Source: Flavobacterium xinjiangense
Lineage (GTDB): Bacteria; Bacteroidota; Bacteroidia; Flavobacteriales; Flavobacteriaceae
Length of the DNA: 64,000 bases
Reading direction: 5' to 3'
NCBI RefSeq assembly: GCF_900142885.1
Contig: NZ_FRCL01000004.1
Coordinates: 248,001 to 312,000 of the forward strand
This document shows positions 40,683-51,006 of this stretch, piece after piece. The position numbers and the translations under genes were made by a program. The notes under the pieces were generated by a model that was not told where the DNA came from, did not search any database, and was given only the letters and a program-made list of their open reading frames with translations. How positions within the stretch are numbered: position 1 is the first letter of the stretch; each line of letters begins with the position of its first letter.

Positions 40683-42029
40683 ATGACTACTTTAAACGAA
40701 TTGAATGCTATATCACCAATCGACGGAAGATATAGAAACAAGACTATTTCACTGGCTCCATTTTTCTCTGAAGAAGCTTTAATCAAATACCGCGTATTGG
40801 TTGAAATTGAATATTTCATTGCTTTGTGCGAAGTTCCTTTGCCACAACTAAAAAACGTAAACCCGAATTTATTCGAAAGCTTACGTAACATCTATAAAAA
40901 CTTTTCTACTGAAGATGCGCTTTGGATTAAAGAAACAGAGAAAGTAACCAACCACGATGTAAAAGCGGTGGAATACTTTATCAAAGATGCTTTTGAAAAA
41001 TTAGGTTTATCTGAATATAAAGAGTTTATCCACTTCGGATTGACTTCTCAAGACATTAACAACACAGCGATTCCTCTTTCTACAAAAGAAGCTTTCGAGA
41101 AAGTATACATGCCTTCTCTGATTACTTTGACTTCAAAATTGAAAGATTTAAGTATCGAATGGAAGGACATTCCTATGCTGGCGCGTACGCATGGACAACC
41201 GGCTTCTCCAACGCGTTTGGGTAAAGAAATTGGTGTTTTTGTAGAGCGTTTAGAAGAGCAAATGCGTTTATTGTTTAATATTCCTTTTGCCGCAAAATTT
41301 GGCGGAGCAACCGGAAATTATAACGCGCATCATGTGGCATATCCACAAATTGACTGGAGAAAATTTGGAGGGAAATTTGTGGAGGAAAACTTAGGTTTAC
41401 ACCACTCCTTCCCTACTACACAAATTGAACATTACGATCATTTCGCTGCATTTTTTGATGCATTGAAAAGAATAAATACTATTATCATTGATTTAGACCG
41501 AGATATTTGGACGTACGTTTCAATGGAATATTTCAAGCAAAAAATCAAAGCGGGAGAAATAGGATCTTCAGCGATGCCACATAAAGTAAACCCAATTGAT
41601 TTTGAAAACTCAGAAGGGAATTTAGGAATAGCCAATGCTATTTTCGAACATTTATCGGCTAAATTACCATTGTCAAGATTACAACGTGATTTGACAGACA
41701 GTACAGTTTTAAGAAATATTGGTGTACCAATGGGACATACTTTAATAGCTTTTGAAGCCACTTTGAAAGGATTAAACAAATTGTTATTGAACGAGCCAAA
41801 ATTCCACGAAGATTTAGAGAAAAACTGGGCTGTTGTTGCTGAGGCGATTCAAACAATATTGCGTCGCGAAGGATATCCTAATCCTTATGAAGCTTTGAAA
41901 GGATTGACCAGAACCAATGAAGCAATTGATAAAAAAGCAATTCATGGTTTTATCGCTACCTTAGACGTTTCGGATGAGATTAAAGCAGAATTAATGCAAA
42001 TCACTCCAAGTAATTTCTTGGGAATTTAA
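40683..42029 (+). CDS. purB: Adenylosuccinate lyase
   Basis: A 448-residue enzyme of the fumarase/aspartase superfamily that splits SAICAR and adenylosuccinate in purine synthesis. It has LNELNAISPIDGRYR at the start, the HGQPASPTRLGKE region, and the family signature SSAMPHKVNPIDFENSEGN. Frame is open from a TTG at 40635, but the -7 element at 40650-40657 means transcription starts after that codon; ATG 40683 is right and gives the usual length. Polysaccharide deacetylase gene follows at 31 nt. Confidence 0.96.
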   Translation: MTTLNELNAISPIDGRYRNKTISLAPFFSEEALIKYRVLVEIEYFIALCEVPLPQLKNVNPNLFESLRNIYKNFSTEDALWIKETEKVTNHDVKAVEYFIKDAFEKLGLSEYKEFIHFGLTSQDINNTAIPLSTKEAFEKVYMPSLITLTSKLKDLSIEWKDIPMLARTHGQPASPTRLGKEIGVFVERLEEQMRLLFNIPFAAKFGGATGNYNAHHVAYPQIDWRKFGGKFVEENLGLHHSFPTTQIEHYDHFAAFFDALKRINTIIIDLDRDIWTYVSMEYFKQKIKAGEIGSSAMPHKVNPIDFENSEGNLGIANAIFEHLSAKLPLSRLQRDLTDSTVLRNIGVPMGHTLIAFEATLKGLNKLLLNEPKFHEDLEKNWAVVAEAIQTILRREGYPNPYEALKGLTRTNEAIDKKAIHGFIATLDVSDEIKAELMQITPSNFLGI

Positions 42030-42060
42030 AAACAAAAATATTTACAAAGTACAAAGCAAT

Positions 42061-42834
42061 ATGAAGAAAAGCATTTTTAAATTCATACTACTTTGTACTT
42101 TTTTTTTATTTTCCTGTGAGAATAAAAACACTTCTCAAAAAAACAATTTTAAAGAGCCTGCGTCTGGAGTTGTAATTTCATTTGATGATACAAGTATTAA
42201 TGAATGGTATCAGGCTGATAAAACACTGCTCCAATATTCTTGGAAAGCTACTTTTTGTGTTTCAAAAATAAATACGTTGAGCCATTCTGAAATAAAGGAA
42301 CTCCAGCAATTGCAAAAAGAAGGACACGAAATTGCAGGACATGGTTTCCACCATTTTGACGCACCTAAATTTGTTGCGAAAAACGGAGTTGACGCCTACA
42401 TTAAACAGGAAATAAATCCAATGCTTGCTTTAATGCATTTTTATAATTTTAAAGTAACGGCATTTGCTTATCCTTTCGGTTTTAGAAATACTAACATTGA
42501 CAAAGCACTTTTGAAAAAGTTTAAAATTATCAGAGGAACAACCTACGGAGCGCAAGATCCATTTTTCCAAAATTGCTATTACAATAACTCCAGAGTAGTT
42601 TATGGAATAGGTATAGATACGGATCATCCCAATTTTAGCATCCCATATCTTATAAAATTGTTGGATTATGCCAAGCGAAAGCATAAAATTCTGATTTTAT
42701 TTGGTCACAAACCAGTGCAAAACATAACTGCTAATTATCAGACCAAAATGGAAACATTACAACTGATTTGTAATTATGTCAAACAACATAATATGACTTT
42801 TTACACTTTATCTGAATTAAACAATTTAAAATAA
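42061..42834 (+). CDS. Polysaccharide deacetylase family lipoprotein
   Basis: A 257-residue exported protein: lipobox LFSC (Cys 19), then a CE4/NodB-like domain. Metal and catalytic elements: SFDDTS (Asp-Asp) and HGFHHFD (His-x-x-x-His-like), AYPFGF, and GHKP near the end. Substrate could be acetylated peptidoglycan or a surface glycan, but short NodB-like lipoproteins are often not assigned. Directly follows purB (31 nt) and may share its transcript. Confidence 0.83.
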   Translation: MKKSIFKFILLCTFFLFSCENKNTSQKNNFKEPASGVVISFDDTSINEWYQADKTLLQYSWKATFCVSKINTLSHSEIKELQQLQKEGHEIAGHGFHHFDAPKFVAKNGVDAYIKQEINPMLALMHFYNFKVTAFAYPFGFRNTNIDKALLKKFKIIRGTTYGAQDPFFQNCYYNNSRVVYGIGIDTDHPNFSIPYLIKLLDYAKRKHKILILFGHKPVQNITANYQTKMETLQLICNYVKQHNMTFYTLSELNNLK

Positions 42835-42892
42835 CATTTCATTGCAACAGTGAAATGTATTAATTTTATAAAACACAAATGTTTCTGGCAAG

Positions 42893-43037
42893 TATAGCCC
42901 AGACAGCAGAGAAAAGCCTCGAGGAAATAAAGCTATTTTTTCTTGCAATGGCAGAGCGACCAAAGGAAGCTCCTGCAAGTGCAATTGAAAAAAAGATTTA
43001 TGACCAATAGCTTGAAACGGATGGCTGGAATAGCTCC
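42893..43037 (+). repeat. Dispersed intergenic element, divergent copy E
   Basis: Starts TATAGCCCAGACAGCAG and ends GGCTGGAATAGCTCC, the ends typical of copies A, C and D, but the interior is longer and different (AAAAAGATT near 42989). It lies just before the antiporter start. A 43-codon ATG-to-TAG frame (42879-43010) runs through it but is judged accidental. Confidence 0.45.
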
Positions 43038-43055
43038 CAAATAAAATTAGAAACT

Positions 43056-45293
43056 ATGGATACTGCAGTAGTAACGGAAGCGACACATCACTTACAGCCA
43101 TTGATAAGCGATTTGGGATTAATCCTAATGACTGCAGGAGTTGCAGTATTGTTGTTTAAAAAAATCAAGCAGCCTCTGGTTCTAGGATATTTGATTGCCG
43201 GATTTTTAGCTGGAAACCATTTTGATTTTTTCCCATCGGTGACCGATATTAAAAGTGTGGAGGTCTGGGCAGAAATTGGAGTAATCTTTTTATTGTTCAG
43301 TCTTGGACTGGAATTCAGTTTTAAAAAATTGATGAAGGTGGGTGGAACTGCTTCAATTACTGCGATTACTCAAATTTTTTCGATGGTTTTGGTTGGTTAT
43401 TTTGCAGGGCAATGGATGAATTGGAGCAAGATGGATAGTATTTTTTTAGGAGTGATTCTTTCAATTTCATCTACAACTATCATTCTTAAAACATTTGAGG
43501 AATTAGGCGTTAAGGCTCAAAATTTTGCCGGAATTGTGATAGGTTCTCTCATTGTTCAGGACATTGTGGCCATCTTAATGATGGTTTTATTATCAACTAT
43601 AGCTGTTAGCAATCAATTTTCGGGTGGGGAATTATTGCAATCCGTCTTAAAACTAGTATTTTTCCTAACGATTTGGTTTGTTGGAGGTATCTTCTTTATC
43701 CCCACGCTGCTCAAAAAGGCAAAGCATTTATTATCTGATGAAATGTTGCTTATTATTTCGCTTGCACTTTGTTTGATGATGGTTATTCTGGCTGCCGATG
43801 TTGGTTTTTCACCTGCCCTTGGCGCCTTTATCATGGGTTCTATAATTGCTGAGACTACACAAGCAGAACATATCGAGCATTTAGTAAAACCGGTCAAAGA
43901 TTTATTTGGAGCCGTTTTCTTTGTGTCTGTGGGAATGCTAATTGATCCACAAACCTTGTATGAACATGCGATCCCTGTGTTTATTTTATCCCTAGTTACC
44001 ATCTTTGGACAATCGATAAGCTCTACTGCCGGTGCGCTAATTTCAGGAAAACCTTTGAAAGAATCTATTCAAACGGGAATGAGTTTGTCTCAAATTGGGG
44101 AATTCTCTTTTATTATTGCATCATTGGGCATTACACTTCATGTAACAAGTTCGTTCCTATATCCTATTGTGGTTGCTGTTTCGGCTGTAACGACGTTCAC
44201 GACTCCGTTTATGATAAAATTATCTACACCATTTTCAGAATATTTAGCAAAGAAATTACCCCGAAAATGGACTAAAAGTATTGAACGTTACAGCGCTAAT
44301 ACACAAGCTATAAAATCAGTTAGTAATTGGCAAATTGTAATGAATGCTTATCTCGCTCAAGTTATCTTGGTTTCCGTTATTATTGTGGCTGTTATTTTGC
44401 TCTCTTCCAAATTTATTTTACCATTAGTAGAACAATACCAATTTGGAAATGTGTTAGGTTCCTTGATTACATTAGGTTTCCTTTCTCCTTTTTTATGGGC
44501 ACTTTCACTACGTCGTGTTGCTATAAAAGAAGTCGAGACACTTATGGAGGAGCGAAAATATCGCGGCCCTATGGCTATGATGTTTCTATTTAGATTGTTA
44601 CTCACCACTTTTTTTATTGGTTTTTTATTGAATATATTTTTCTCTCCAAAAATTGCATTGATTGCGTTGATTGTAGCAATGATTGTGTATTTTATTTTTA
44701 GAAAAAAATTAAATGCTCAATATCATAAAATTGAAAATCATTTTTTATCCAATTTAAATGCGAGAGAATTAGCAAAACCGAAACGAAGTCGTAGTGATTT
44801 ATCGCCTTGGGATGGGCATATGGCATTTTTTGACATTACTGCAAACTCTAACATCGTTGGAAATACTCTGAAAAAATTACAACTTCGGGAACAAATGGGG
44901 ATTAATATATCATCTATTAAAAGGGGGGAAATAGTAATCAATATTCCTCAAAAAAATGAACGTTTATTTCCTGGCGATGAAATATGTGTTATTGGCACGG
45001 ATACTCAGGTAAAAGAATTTAAACACTATCTAGACCATCACGAGACAGAAGTTCCAGATGTAATCGTAGAACCAGAAATTGTATTGCGACAAATAGAATT
45101 GAAAAATGAGTCCTATATTGGGAAAAGTATAAAAGATTCAAAATTACGGGAGAAAACAAGTGGTTTGGTTGTTGGTATTGAAAAAAAGGGAAAAAGAATC
45201 TTAAATCCCGAATCAGATATATTGTTAGAGAAAGACGATATTCTTTGGATTGTTGGAAATAAAAAATTATTAGCCGATTTGGTTCATAATTAA
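43056..45293 (+). CDS. CPA2-family cation:proton antiporter with C-terminal TrkA-C domains
   Basis: A 745-residue membrane protein. The first about 400 residues hold 11-13 TM helices with the Kef/NhaA-type pattern (LLFSLGLEFSFKKL, VQDIVAILMMVLL, ALGAFIMGSIIAET); after a hydrophilic hinge two or more TMs occur (about 428-550); the cytoplasmic tail (about 590-745) has two TrkA-C-like regions (GIEKKGKRILNPESD and EICVIGTDTQVKEF). It exchanges Na+ or K+ for H+ and helps with pH or salt balance. There is no Rossmann RCK_N domain, unlike KefC. Alone on its strand, ending before a guaB-side terminator. Confidence 0.9.
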   Translation: MDTAVVTEATHHLQPLISDLGLILMTAGVAVLLFKKIKQPLVLGYLIAGFLAGNHFDFFPSVTDIKSVEVWAEIGVIFLLFSLGLEFSFKKLMKVGGTASITAITQIFSMVLVGYFAGQWMNWSKMDSIFLGVILSISSTTIILKTFEELGVKAQNFAGIVIGSLIVQDIVAILMMVLLSTIAVSNQFSGGELLQSVLKLVFFLTIWFVGGIFFIPTLLKKAKHLLSDEMLLIISLALCLMMVILAADVGFSPALGAFIMGSIIAETTQAEHIEHLVKPVKDLFGAVFFVSVGMLIDPQTLYEHAIPVFILSLVTIFGQSISSTAGALISGKPLKESIQTGMSLSQIGEFSFIIASLGITLHVTSSFLYPIVVAVSAVTTFTTPFMIKLSTPFSEYLAKKLPRKWTKSIERYSANTQAIKSVSNWQIVMNAYLAQVILVSVIIVAVILLSSKFILPLVEQYQFGNVLGSLITLGFLSPFLWALSLRRVAIKEVETLMEERKYRGPMAMMFLFRLLLTTFFIGFLLNIFFSPKIALIALIVAMIVYFIFRKKLNAQYHKIENHFLSNLNARELAKPKRSRSDLSPWDGHMAFFDITANSNIVGNTLKKLQLREQMGINISSIKRGEIVINIPQKNERLFPGDEICVIGTDTQVKEFKHYLDHHETEVPDVIVEPEIVLRQIELKNESYIGKSIKDSKLREKTSGLVVGIEKKGKRILNPESDILLEKDDILWIVGNKKLLADLVHN

Positions 45294-45380
45294 TATAATT
45301 GAGTCTAAAGTCGAATGTTAGAAAGTTTTAAAGTCCTTTAAAACTTTATTTATATTTATGTAATGCAATTGTTTCTTTAT

Positions 45381-45410
45381 AAAAAAAGGTGCACTTTTAT
45401 GTACACCTTA
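45381..45410. terminator. Terminator shared by the antiporter gene and guaB
   Basis: AAGGTG pairs with CACCTT (plus inner TGCAC/GTACA-type pairs) with T-runs on the minus strand; lies between the convergent genes. Confidence 0.7.
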
Positions 45411-45440
45411 TGACTTTTGACTTTATGACTATTAACTTAA

Positions 45441-46913
45441 TTATCTCGAGTAATTTGGAGCTTCTTTCGTAATCGTTACATTATGAGGATGGCTTTCGTT
45501 GATACCACTTGCAGTGATGCGAACAAAACGGCCCGTTTCCTGTAAAGTTGGAATATCTTTTGATCCACAATATCCCATTCCGGCACGAAGACCACCAACG
45601 AATTGTTGCATGCTTTCGTTCAATTCTCCTTTGTAAGGAACACGACCTACAATTCCTTCCGGAACCAGTTTCTTAACATCATCTTCCACATCTTGGAAAT
45701 AACGATCTTTTGACCCTTCCTGCATTGCTTCAACAGAACCCATTCCACGGTATGATTTGAATTTTCTTCCTTCGAAAATAATAGTTTCTCCAGGAGATTC
45801 CATAGTACCGGCAAGCAACGAACCTAACATCACACAATCAGCACCAGCAGCAATAGCTTTAGGGATATCACCTGTATAGCGAATTCCTCCATCAGCAATT
45901 ACTGGAACTCCAGTACCTTTTATAGCGGCAGCAACTTCAAGAACAGCTGAAAACTGAGGAAAACCAACACCGGCAACAATACGAGTCGTACAAATAGAAC
46001 CAGGTCCAATTCCTACTTTCACACCGTCAGCGCCATTTTCAACCAAATATTTCGCTGCTTCAGCGGTGGCAATATTACCAACAATAACGTCTAATTCAGG
46101 AAATTTAGCTTTCACTAATTTTAGTACATCTACAACTCCTTTTGTATGTCCGTGAGCCGTATCGATAATAACAGCATCAACTCCAGCATTCACTAAAGCG
46201 GTTGCTCTTTCTACAGCATCTGCAGTAACTCCTAATGCGGCAGCAACACGTAAACGACCGTATTTGTCTTTATTTGCATTTGGTTTTTGGGTCAATTTAG
46301 TAATATCTCTAAACGTAATTAAACCCACAAGTTTATAAGCGGCATCTACTACTGGGAGTTTTTCAATTTTATACCCTTGCAAAACGACTTCGGCTTGTTC
46401 TAGTGAAGTTCCTTCGGCAACTGTTACCAAGTTCTCACTTGTCATTACCTCAACGATAGGTCTTACATTATTTTTTTCGAAACGTAAATCACGATTAGTG
46501 ACAATTCCTTTTAGTATTTTGTTTTCATCCACAATTGGAATTCCGCCAATACCATACTCTTTCATTGCATTTTTAGCATCGGCAACAGTAGAAGTAAGCG
46601 GCAAAGTAACCGGATCGATAATCATTCCTGATTCGGCACGTTTTACTTTCCTCACCTTAGCGGCTTGTTGCTCGATAGTCATATTTTTGTGCAAAACACC
46701 AATACCACCTTCTTGAGCCATAGCAATTGCCATAGCGCTTTCGGTAACAGTATCCATAGCAGCAGACACTATTGGAACATTAAGCGTTATATTTCTTGAA
46801 AATTTTGATTTGATACTCACTTCGCGTGGAAGAACATTTGAGTAATTAGGAACTAATAATACATCATCGTATGTTAATCCTTCGCCGATAATCTTAGAAT
46901 TGTGTGCGATCAT
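45441..46913 (-). CDS. guaB: Inosine-5'-monophosphate dehydrogenase
   Basis: A 490-residue enzyme that oxidises IMP to XMP, the committed step to GMP. It has the TIM-barrel start [20 protein letters not shown], two CBS domains inserted at about residues 95-205 ([19 protein letters not shown]), catalytic Cys in [29 protein letters not shown], and the flap [18 protein letters not shown] -7 element lies at 46944-46951. Standard monocistronic gene. Confidence 0.97.
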   Translation of the reverse strand: MIAHNSKIIGEGLTYDDVLLVPNYSNVLPREVSIKSKFSRNITLNVPIVSAAMDTVTESAMAIAMAQEGGIGVLHKNMTIEQQAAKVRKVKRAESGMIIDPVTLPLTSTVADAKNAMKEYGIGGIPIVDENKILKGIVTNRDLRFEKNNVRPIVEVMTSENLVTVAEGTSLEQAEVVLQGYKIEKLPVVDAAYKLVGLITFRDITKLTQKPNANKDKYGRLRVAAALGVTADAVERATALVNAGVDAVIIDTAHGHTKGVVDVLKLVKAKFPELDVIVGNIATAEAAKYLVENGADGVKVGIGPGSICTTRIVAGVGFPQFSAVLEVAAAIKGTGVPVIADGGIRYTGDIPKAIAAGADCVMLGSLLAGTMESPGETIIFEGRKFKSYRGMGSVEAMQEGSKDRYFQDVEDDVKKLVPEGIVGRVPYKGELNESMQQFVGGLRAGMGYCGSKDIPTLQETGRFVRITASGINESHPHNVTITKEAPNYSR

Positions 46914-46943
46914 TGCAATTTGTAGTTGTAGTTAAATTGCGTG

Positions 46944-46951
46944 CAAATATA
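46944..46951 (-). promoter_or_regulatory. -7 element of guaB
   Basis: TATATTTG followed by CACG on the minus strand, 30 nt before the ATG. Confidence 0.58.
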
Positions 46952-47075
46952 GACAATCTTAAGCAAAAAACGACTACTTTTTATAAAAAATGATTAAATT
47001 GCATTGTAAATAGACTCTCTTTTCTATCCGCTTTGATTGTTTGCTATGTAACAAAATTTGATTAATTTCTTTTCG

Positions 47076-49592
47076 ATGACAGAATCTAAACAACATATCA
47101 AAGGGCTTTCAGACGATCAGGCATTAAAATCAAAGGCGGAAAACGGCTCTAATACTTTATACCATCAAGATAAAAATACCTTTTTTACTTCTTTAATTGA
47201 AATGGTTAAGGAACCTATGTTTTTATTACTGATTACGGCAACAGGAATTTATTTCATTACCGGTGATTATGGAAATGGAATTTTTATGGCTGTGGCAATA
47301 CTATTGGTTTCTACGATTTCACTTTATCAGGAATCTAAAAGTAGGAATGCCATAGAATCCCTAAAAAAACTATCCCAACCCAAAAGTAAAGTCATACGCA
47401 ATAGTAAGATTACAGAAATTCCCAGTGAAGAAATTGTGTTGGGTGATTTCATTCAAATAGAAGAAGGCACATTTATTCCGGCTGATGCCATAATTATCCA
47501 ATCTAATGATTTTTCTGCCAATGAATCGATACTTACAGGCGAATCACTTGCTGTTTTTAAAAATGAACAGTCAGAAAACAACCAGGTATTTCGAGGAACT
47601 ATTGTAGCCAGCGGATTGGCCATTTGTGAAGTTAATGCAATTGGTGGAGAAACAAAAATTGGCAAAATTGGTAAAAGTATTGAAACAATTATTGAAGAAA
47701 AAACACCATTACAATTACAAATCGGGAATTTTGTAAGGAAAATGTCTCTTGTAGGCTTAGTCATTTTTGGTATTGTTTGGGGTATTAATTATTACAATTC
47801 AAAAAATATTTTAGACAGTCTGCTAAAAGCATTAACCTTGGCAATGAGTATTATTCCAGAGGAAATCCCAGTAGCTTTTACCACTTTTATGGCATTGGGT
47901 GCCTGGCGTTTAATGAAAATGGGGATTATTGTAAAACAAACAAAAACAGTGGAAACTCTAGGAAGTGCCACCGTAATATGTACCGATAAAACTGGAACTA
48001 TCACTCAAAACAAAATGAGTCTGGCGCAAAGGTACATTTTTGCATCAAATGAAATAAAAGACATTGGTACCGAAAATAACAGTTCCAATTTAAGTAAAGA
48101 AGAACTGGAATTAATAAGTATTTCGATGTGGGCTAGTGAACCTATTCCGTTTGACGGAATGGAAATTGCTTTGCACGAAGCATATACTAAATTAAAAATT
48201 ACTGACGAAAGACCTAATTTCAAGTTAATCCACGAATATCCTTTGGACGGAAAGCCTCCTATGATGACCCATGTTTTTGAAAACCAAAGGGGAACGAGAA
48301 TCATTGCTGCCAAAGGTGCACCAGAAGCTTTGATTGCAAGTTCTAATCTATCAGAGAAGGAAGCAGACCATATTTTAAAAGCCGTGGAAAGCATGGCAAA
48401 TAAAGGTTTCCGAGTTTTAGGTGTTGGCGTAACTGAATTTTCAGGGAATAATTTTCCAAAAAAACAGCAGGACTTTGTCTTTCGATTTAAAGGCTTAATT
48501 GCTTTTTATGATCCACCAAAAGAGAATATTAAAGCGGTTTTCGAAACTTTTTATAACGCAGGAATTCTAGTAAAAATAGTAACCGGGGATAATGCTGTCA
48601 CAACATCTACCATAGCAAAGCAAGTGGGTTTCAGAAACCCTGAAAAAACCTTAAATGGTGATGAATTAATGGCAATGGATGATGCAACTTTAAAAGAAAA
48701 AGTAATGGAAACCACCATCTTTACGAGAATGTTTCCTGAGGCCAAACTTAAAATCATAAAAGCTTTAAAAGATAATAATCAAATTGTGGCTATGACCGGC
48801 GATGGCGTAAACGATGGTCCTGCATTAAAATCAGCGCATATAGGAATTGCTATGGGCAAAAAAGGAACGGAAATCGCCAAAGAAGCAGCAAATTTAATAC
48901 TGATTGATGATGATTTTTCTAAAATGACAGATGCAATTGCTATGGGAAGAAAAATCTATATCAATCTAAAAAAAGCGATTCAATATATCATTTCTATACA
49001 TATTCCCATAATTCTAATTGTCTTTATTCCTTTGGCATTGGGTTGGGTTTATCCAAATATTTTCTCGCCGGTTCACGTTATTTTCCTGGAGATAATAATG
49101 GGTCCCACCTGCTCCATCATTTATGAAAATGAACCTATGGAACGAAATCTGATGTTGCTAAAGCCAAGGCCTTTTACTAACACTTTTTTTAATCTGAAAG
49201 AAATTACCATTAGTATCATTCAGGGACTTATGATCACTTTTGGACTCCTATTTGTTTATCAATATTGTGTGGTGACTAATTGTATCGAAAGTGTAACGCG
49301 AACAACAGTGTTTCTAACATTAATAGCGTCAAATATCTTTCTGACACTTGTTAATCGTTCTTTTTATTATTCCATATTTACCACTTTAGGCTATAAAAAT
49401 AATTTGGTTTTGATGATTATTTCCTTAACGATTATAATCACCGCGTTACTATTATTTGTGCCTGTATTTTCACATTTTTTCCAATTTGAAACAGTCTCCG
49501 GAAGCCAAATAAGTTTGAGTATTTTAGTTGGATTTGTTTCGGTTCTTTGGATAGAAATATACAAATGGCTCAAACGTAGAAAACACCAATAA
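47076..49592 (+). CDS. Cation-translocating P-type ATPase, P2 type
   Basis: An 838-residue ion pump. Motifs: ILTGES (actuator), VICTDKTGTITQNKM (phospho-Asp), MTGDGVNDGPAL (hinge), and 8 or so TM helices. The M4 motif reads IIPEEIP instead of PEGLP of Ca2+ pumps, and M6 has LEIIMGPTCS where Ca2+ pumps of this class have an aspartate (IDP). These suggest a changed ion site; the ion (Ca2+, Na+, K+ or Mn2+) cannot be assigned. ATG 47076 is preferred over the upstream TTG 47058 since it starts the family-like MTESKQHIKGLS. Lies between guaB (divergent) and a DUF5723 gene (convergent). Confidence 0.88.
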   Translation: MTESKQHIKGLSDDQALKSKAENGSNTLYHQDKNTFFTSLIEMVKEPMFLLLITATGIYFITGDYGNGIFMAVAILLVSTISLYQESKSRNAIESLKKLSQPKSKVIRNSKITEIPSEEIVLGDFIQIEEGTFIPADAIIIQSNDFSANESILTGESLAVFKNEQSENNQVFRGTIVASGLAICEVNAIGGETKIGKIGKSIETIIEEKTPLQLQIGNFVRKMSLVGLVIFGIVWGINYYNSKNILDSLLKALTLAMSIIPEEIPVAFTTFMALGAWRLMKMGIIVKQTKTVETLGSATVICTDKTGTITQNKMSLAQRYIFASNEIKDIGTENNSSNLSKEELELISISMWASEPIPFDGMEIALHEAYTKLKITDERPNFKLIHEYPLDGKPPMMTHVFENQRGTRIIAAKGAPEALIASSNLSEKEADHILKAVESMANKGFRVLGVGVTEFSGNNFPKKQQDFVFRFKGLIAFYDPPKENIKAVFETFYNAGILVKIVTGDNAVTTSTIAKQVGFRNPEKTLNGDELMAMDDATLKEKVMETTIFTRMFPEAKLKIIKALKDNNQIVAMTGDGVNDGPALKSAHIGIAMGKKGTEIAKEAANLILIDDDFSKMTDAIAMGRKIYINLKKAIQYIISIHIPIILIVFIPLALGWVYPNIFSPVHVIFLEIIMGPTCSIIYENEPMERNLMLLKPRPFTNTFFNLKEITISIIQGLMITFGLLFVYQYCVVTNCIESVTRTTVFLTLIASNIFLTLVNRSFYYSIFTTLGYKNNLVLMIISLTIIITALLLFVPVFSHFFQFETVSGSQISLSILVGFVSVLWIEIYKWLKRRKHQ

Positions 49593-49611
49593 ACCAAGCT
49601 AATTTAGATGC

Positions 49612-51006
49612 TTATTTATCCTTAAAAATAATATTTAATCCCAATTGAAAAGATAAACTGTTAGCTTTAGAAACATCCCTATATTCTAAAAGGTTATCCG
49701 CAAGAATGTAAAAATTTACAGGTCCAAAATTACTTGACAACCCCAATCCTATGTTTTTATAAGAATACGAATCTATTGTATACGTAGCCTTCATCTGTAA
49801 TGCATTGAAAATTTTTCTTCTATAATATGTTGTAAAAGCGATCAAAGGAGTCCTCGGTGTTGTCAAGACAAACAACTGCGCACCTACGGCACTTTTATAG
49901 CTAGTTTCTGGATTATAGTCCGTGCAATTACAATCAGTAGAGCGTTCTTCTTCAAAGGAATATTGAATAGAGGAGTTGAACTTTGCAGGTCGCCAAGTAG
50001 TATATTTAGTGTGCAAAGTATCTAATGGAATAGCATCTTTAAATTGCTGATATACATCCCCCCCAGTATTTCCTCCATTGAATTTAGGATTTATTCCATC
50101 ATACTTATAATATCCTTTGTAAGTTAAATTCTCTACCTCTTTAGTATGTTTTATAAAACCAACATCAACAATGCTTGCTGTGAACTGGATATTTTTTTTA
50201 GGATAGTACGTAAGTCCCGCATCAAAACCGACACCCAAATTACCTCCAAATAAAGCTTTATTTTTAATATCTTTTGCCACATCCCCATTGTAATCCTCAT
50301 CGTCATACTTGGCAATACCGGACGTATTGAGTTGCAAATTAGAGTAAATAACTTGTTCGTATATATTTACATTCGAAGGTATTGTATAAATATATCCCGA
50401 ATTTTTTGTTGAAGAAGCATTAAAAATACTGGAATAAATTTTTCCTCTAGCGCCAAATATCAACCTCTCATTTATATTTTTGTGATAGCCTATATGTAGC
50501 ACCGTCAGCATCTCAGCTTTTACATTCAAATCCCCCAAATCAAATACTTTCCCCAGATAATCCATATTTCCGTCCAAAGCCAAAATAGCGAGATCTTTTG
50601 GCATATAACTCAGGAAATCAAATTCCTGATACATTCCAAAAGAAACATAGGAATCATATTGATCTTGTCCTCCTCTAATCCTGAATCCTCCGGTGAATAA
50701 CTCTATTTGTTCATTTATTGCTGCTCTATCTTTTCTTGTAGTAGAAAACACGACATCACCCAATTTCACATTAAAATCCACTCCATTGTCAGCAAATAAA
50801 TCATACGCAGAGAAACCGCTGGAACCTACATTTGCCGAAATCCCTGATAATAATGGAATCCCAAAATAGAATTTATAAGTAACATCAGCACCGGGATTAG
50901 TCATCAACGACTGTGGTACTGACGTGAAATTATATAGAAGTTGTTTGTTTTGTGAAATACTTTTAACCGACACAAATAGAATAAAAAGCAGGATTATTTT
51001 TCTCAT
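49612..51006 (-). CDS. DUF5723 outer-membrane beta-barrel-like protein
   Basis: A 464-residue protein with signal peptide (ending SISQ, about 19) and a body of alternating strands, aromatic girdle patterns and repeated 'FGxx..' turns, ending in a C-terminal hydrophobic strand (SFQLGLNIIFKDK). The N-terminal LLYNFTSVPQSLMTNPGADV matches DUF5723 proteins, which resemble the PorP/SprF-type and FadL-like barrels of Bacteroidota. Role unknown. Overlaps the upstream lipoprotein gene by 4 nt, so the two are translated together and may form an outer-membrane pair. Confidence 0.82.
   Translation of the reverse strand: MRKIILLFILFVSVKSISQNKQLLYNFTSVPQSLMTNPGADVTYKFYFGIPLLSGISANVGSSGFSAYDLFADNGVDFNVKLGDVVFSTTRKDRAAINEQIELFTGGFRIRGGQDQYDSYVSFGMYQEFDFLSYMPKDLAILALDGNMDYLGKVFDLGDLNVKAEMLTVLHIGYHKNINERLIFGARGKIYSSIFNASSTKNSGYIYTIPSNVNIYEQVIYSNLQLNTSGIAKYDDEDYNGDVAKDIKNKALFGGNLGVGFDAGLTYYPKKNIQFTASIVDVGFIKHTKEVENLTYKGYYKYDGINPKFNGGNTGGDVYQQFKDAIPLDTLHTKYTTWRPAKFNSSIQYSFEEERSTDCNCTDYNPETSYKSAVGAQLFVLTTPRTPLIAFTTYYRRKIFNALQMKATYTIDSYSYKNIGLGLSSNFGPVNFYILADNLLEYRDVSKANSLSFQLGLNIIFKDK

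Noticed and set aside
42879..43010. A 43-codon coding gene before the antiporter
   Set aside because: It lies within divergent repeat copy E; no start signal is seen and it ends at TAG. Kept only as a low-interest finding.
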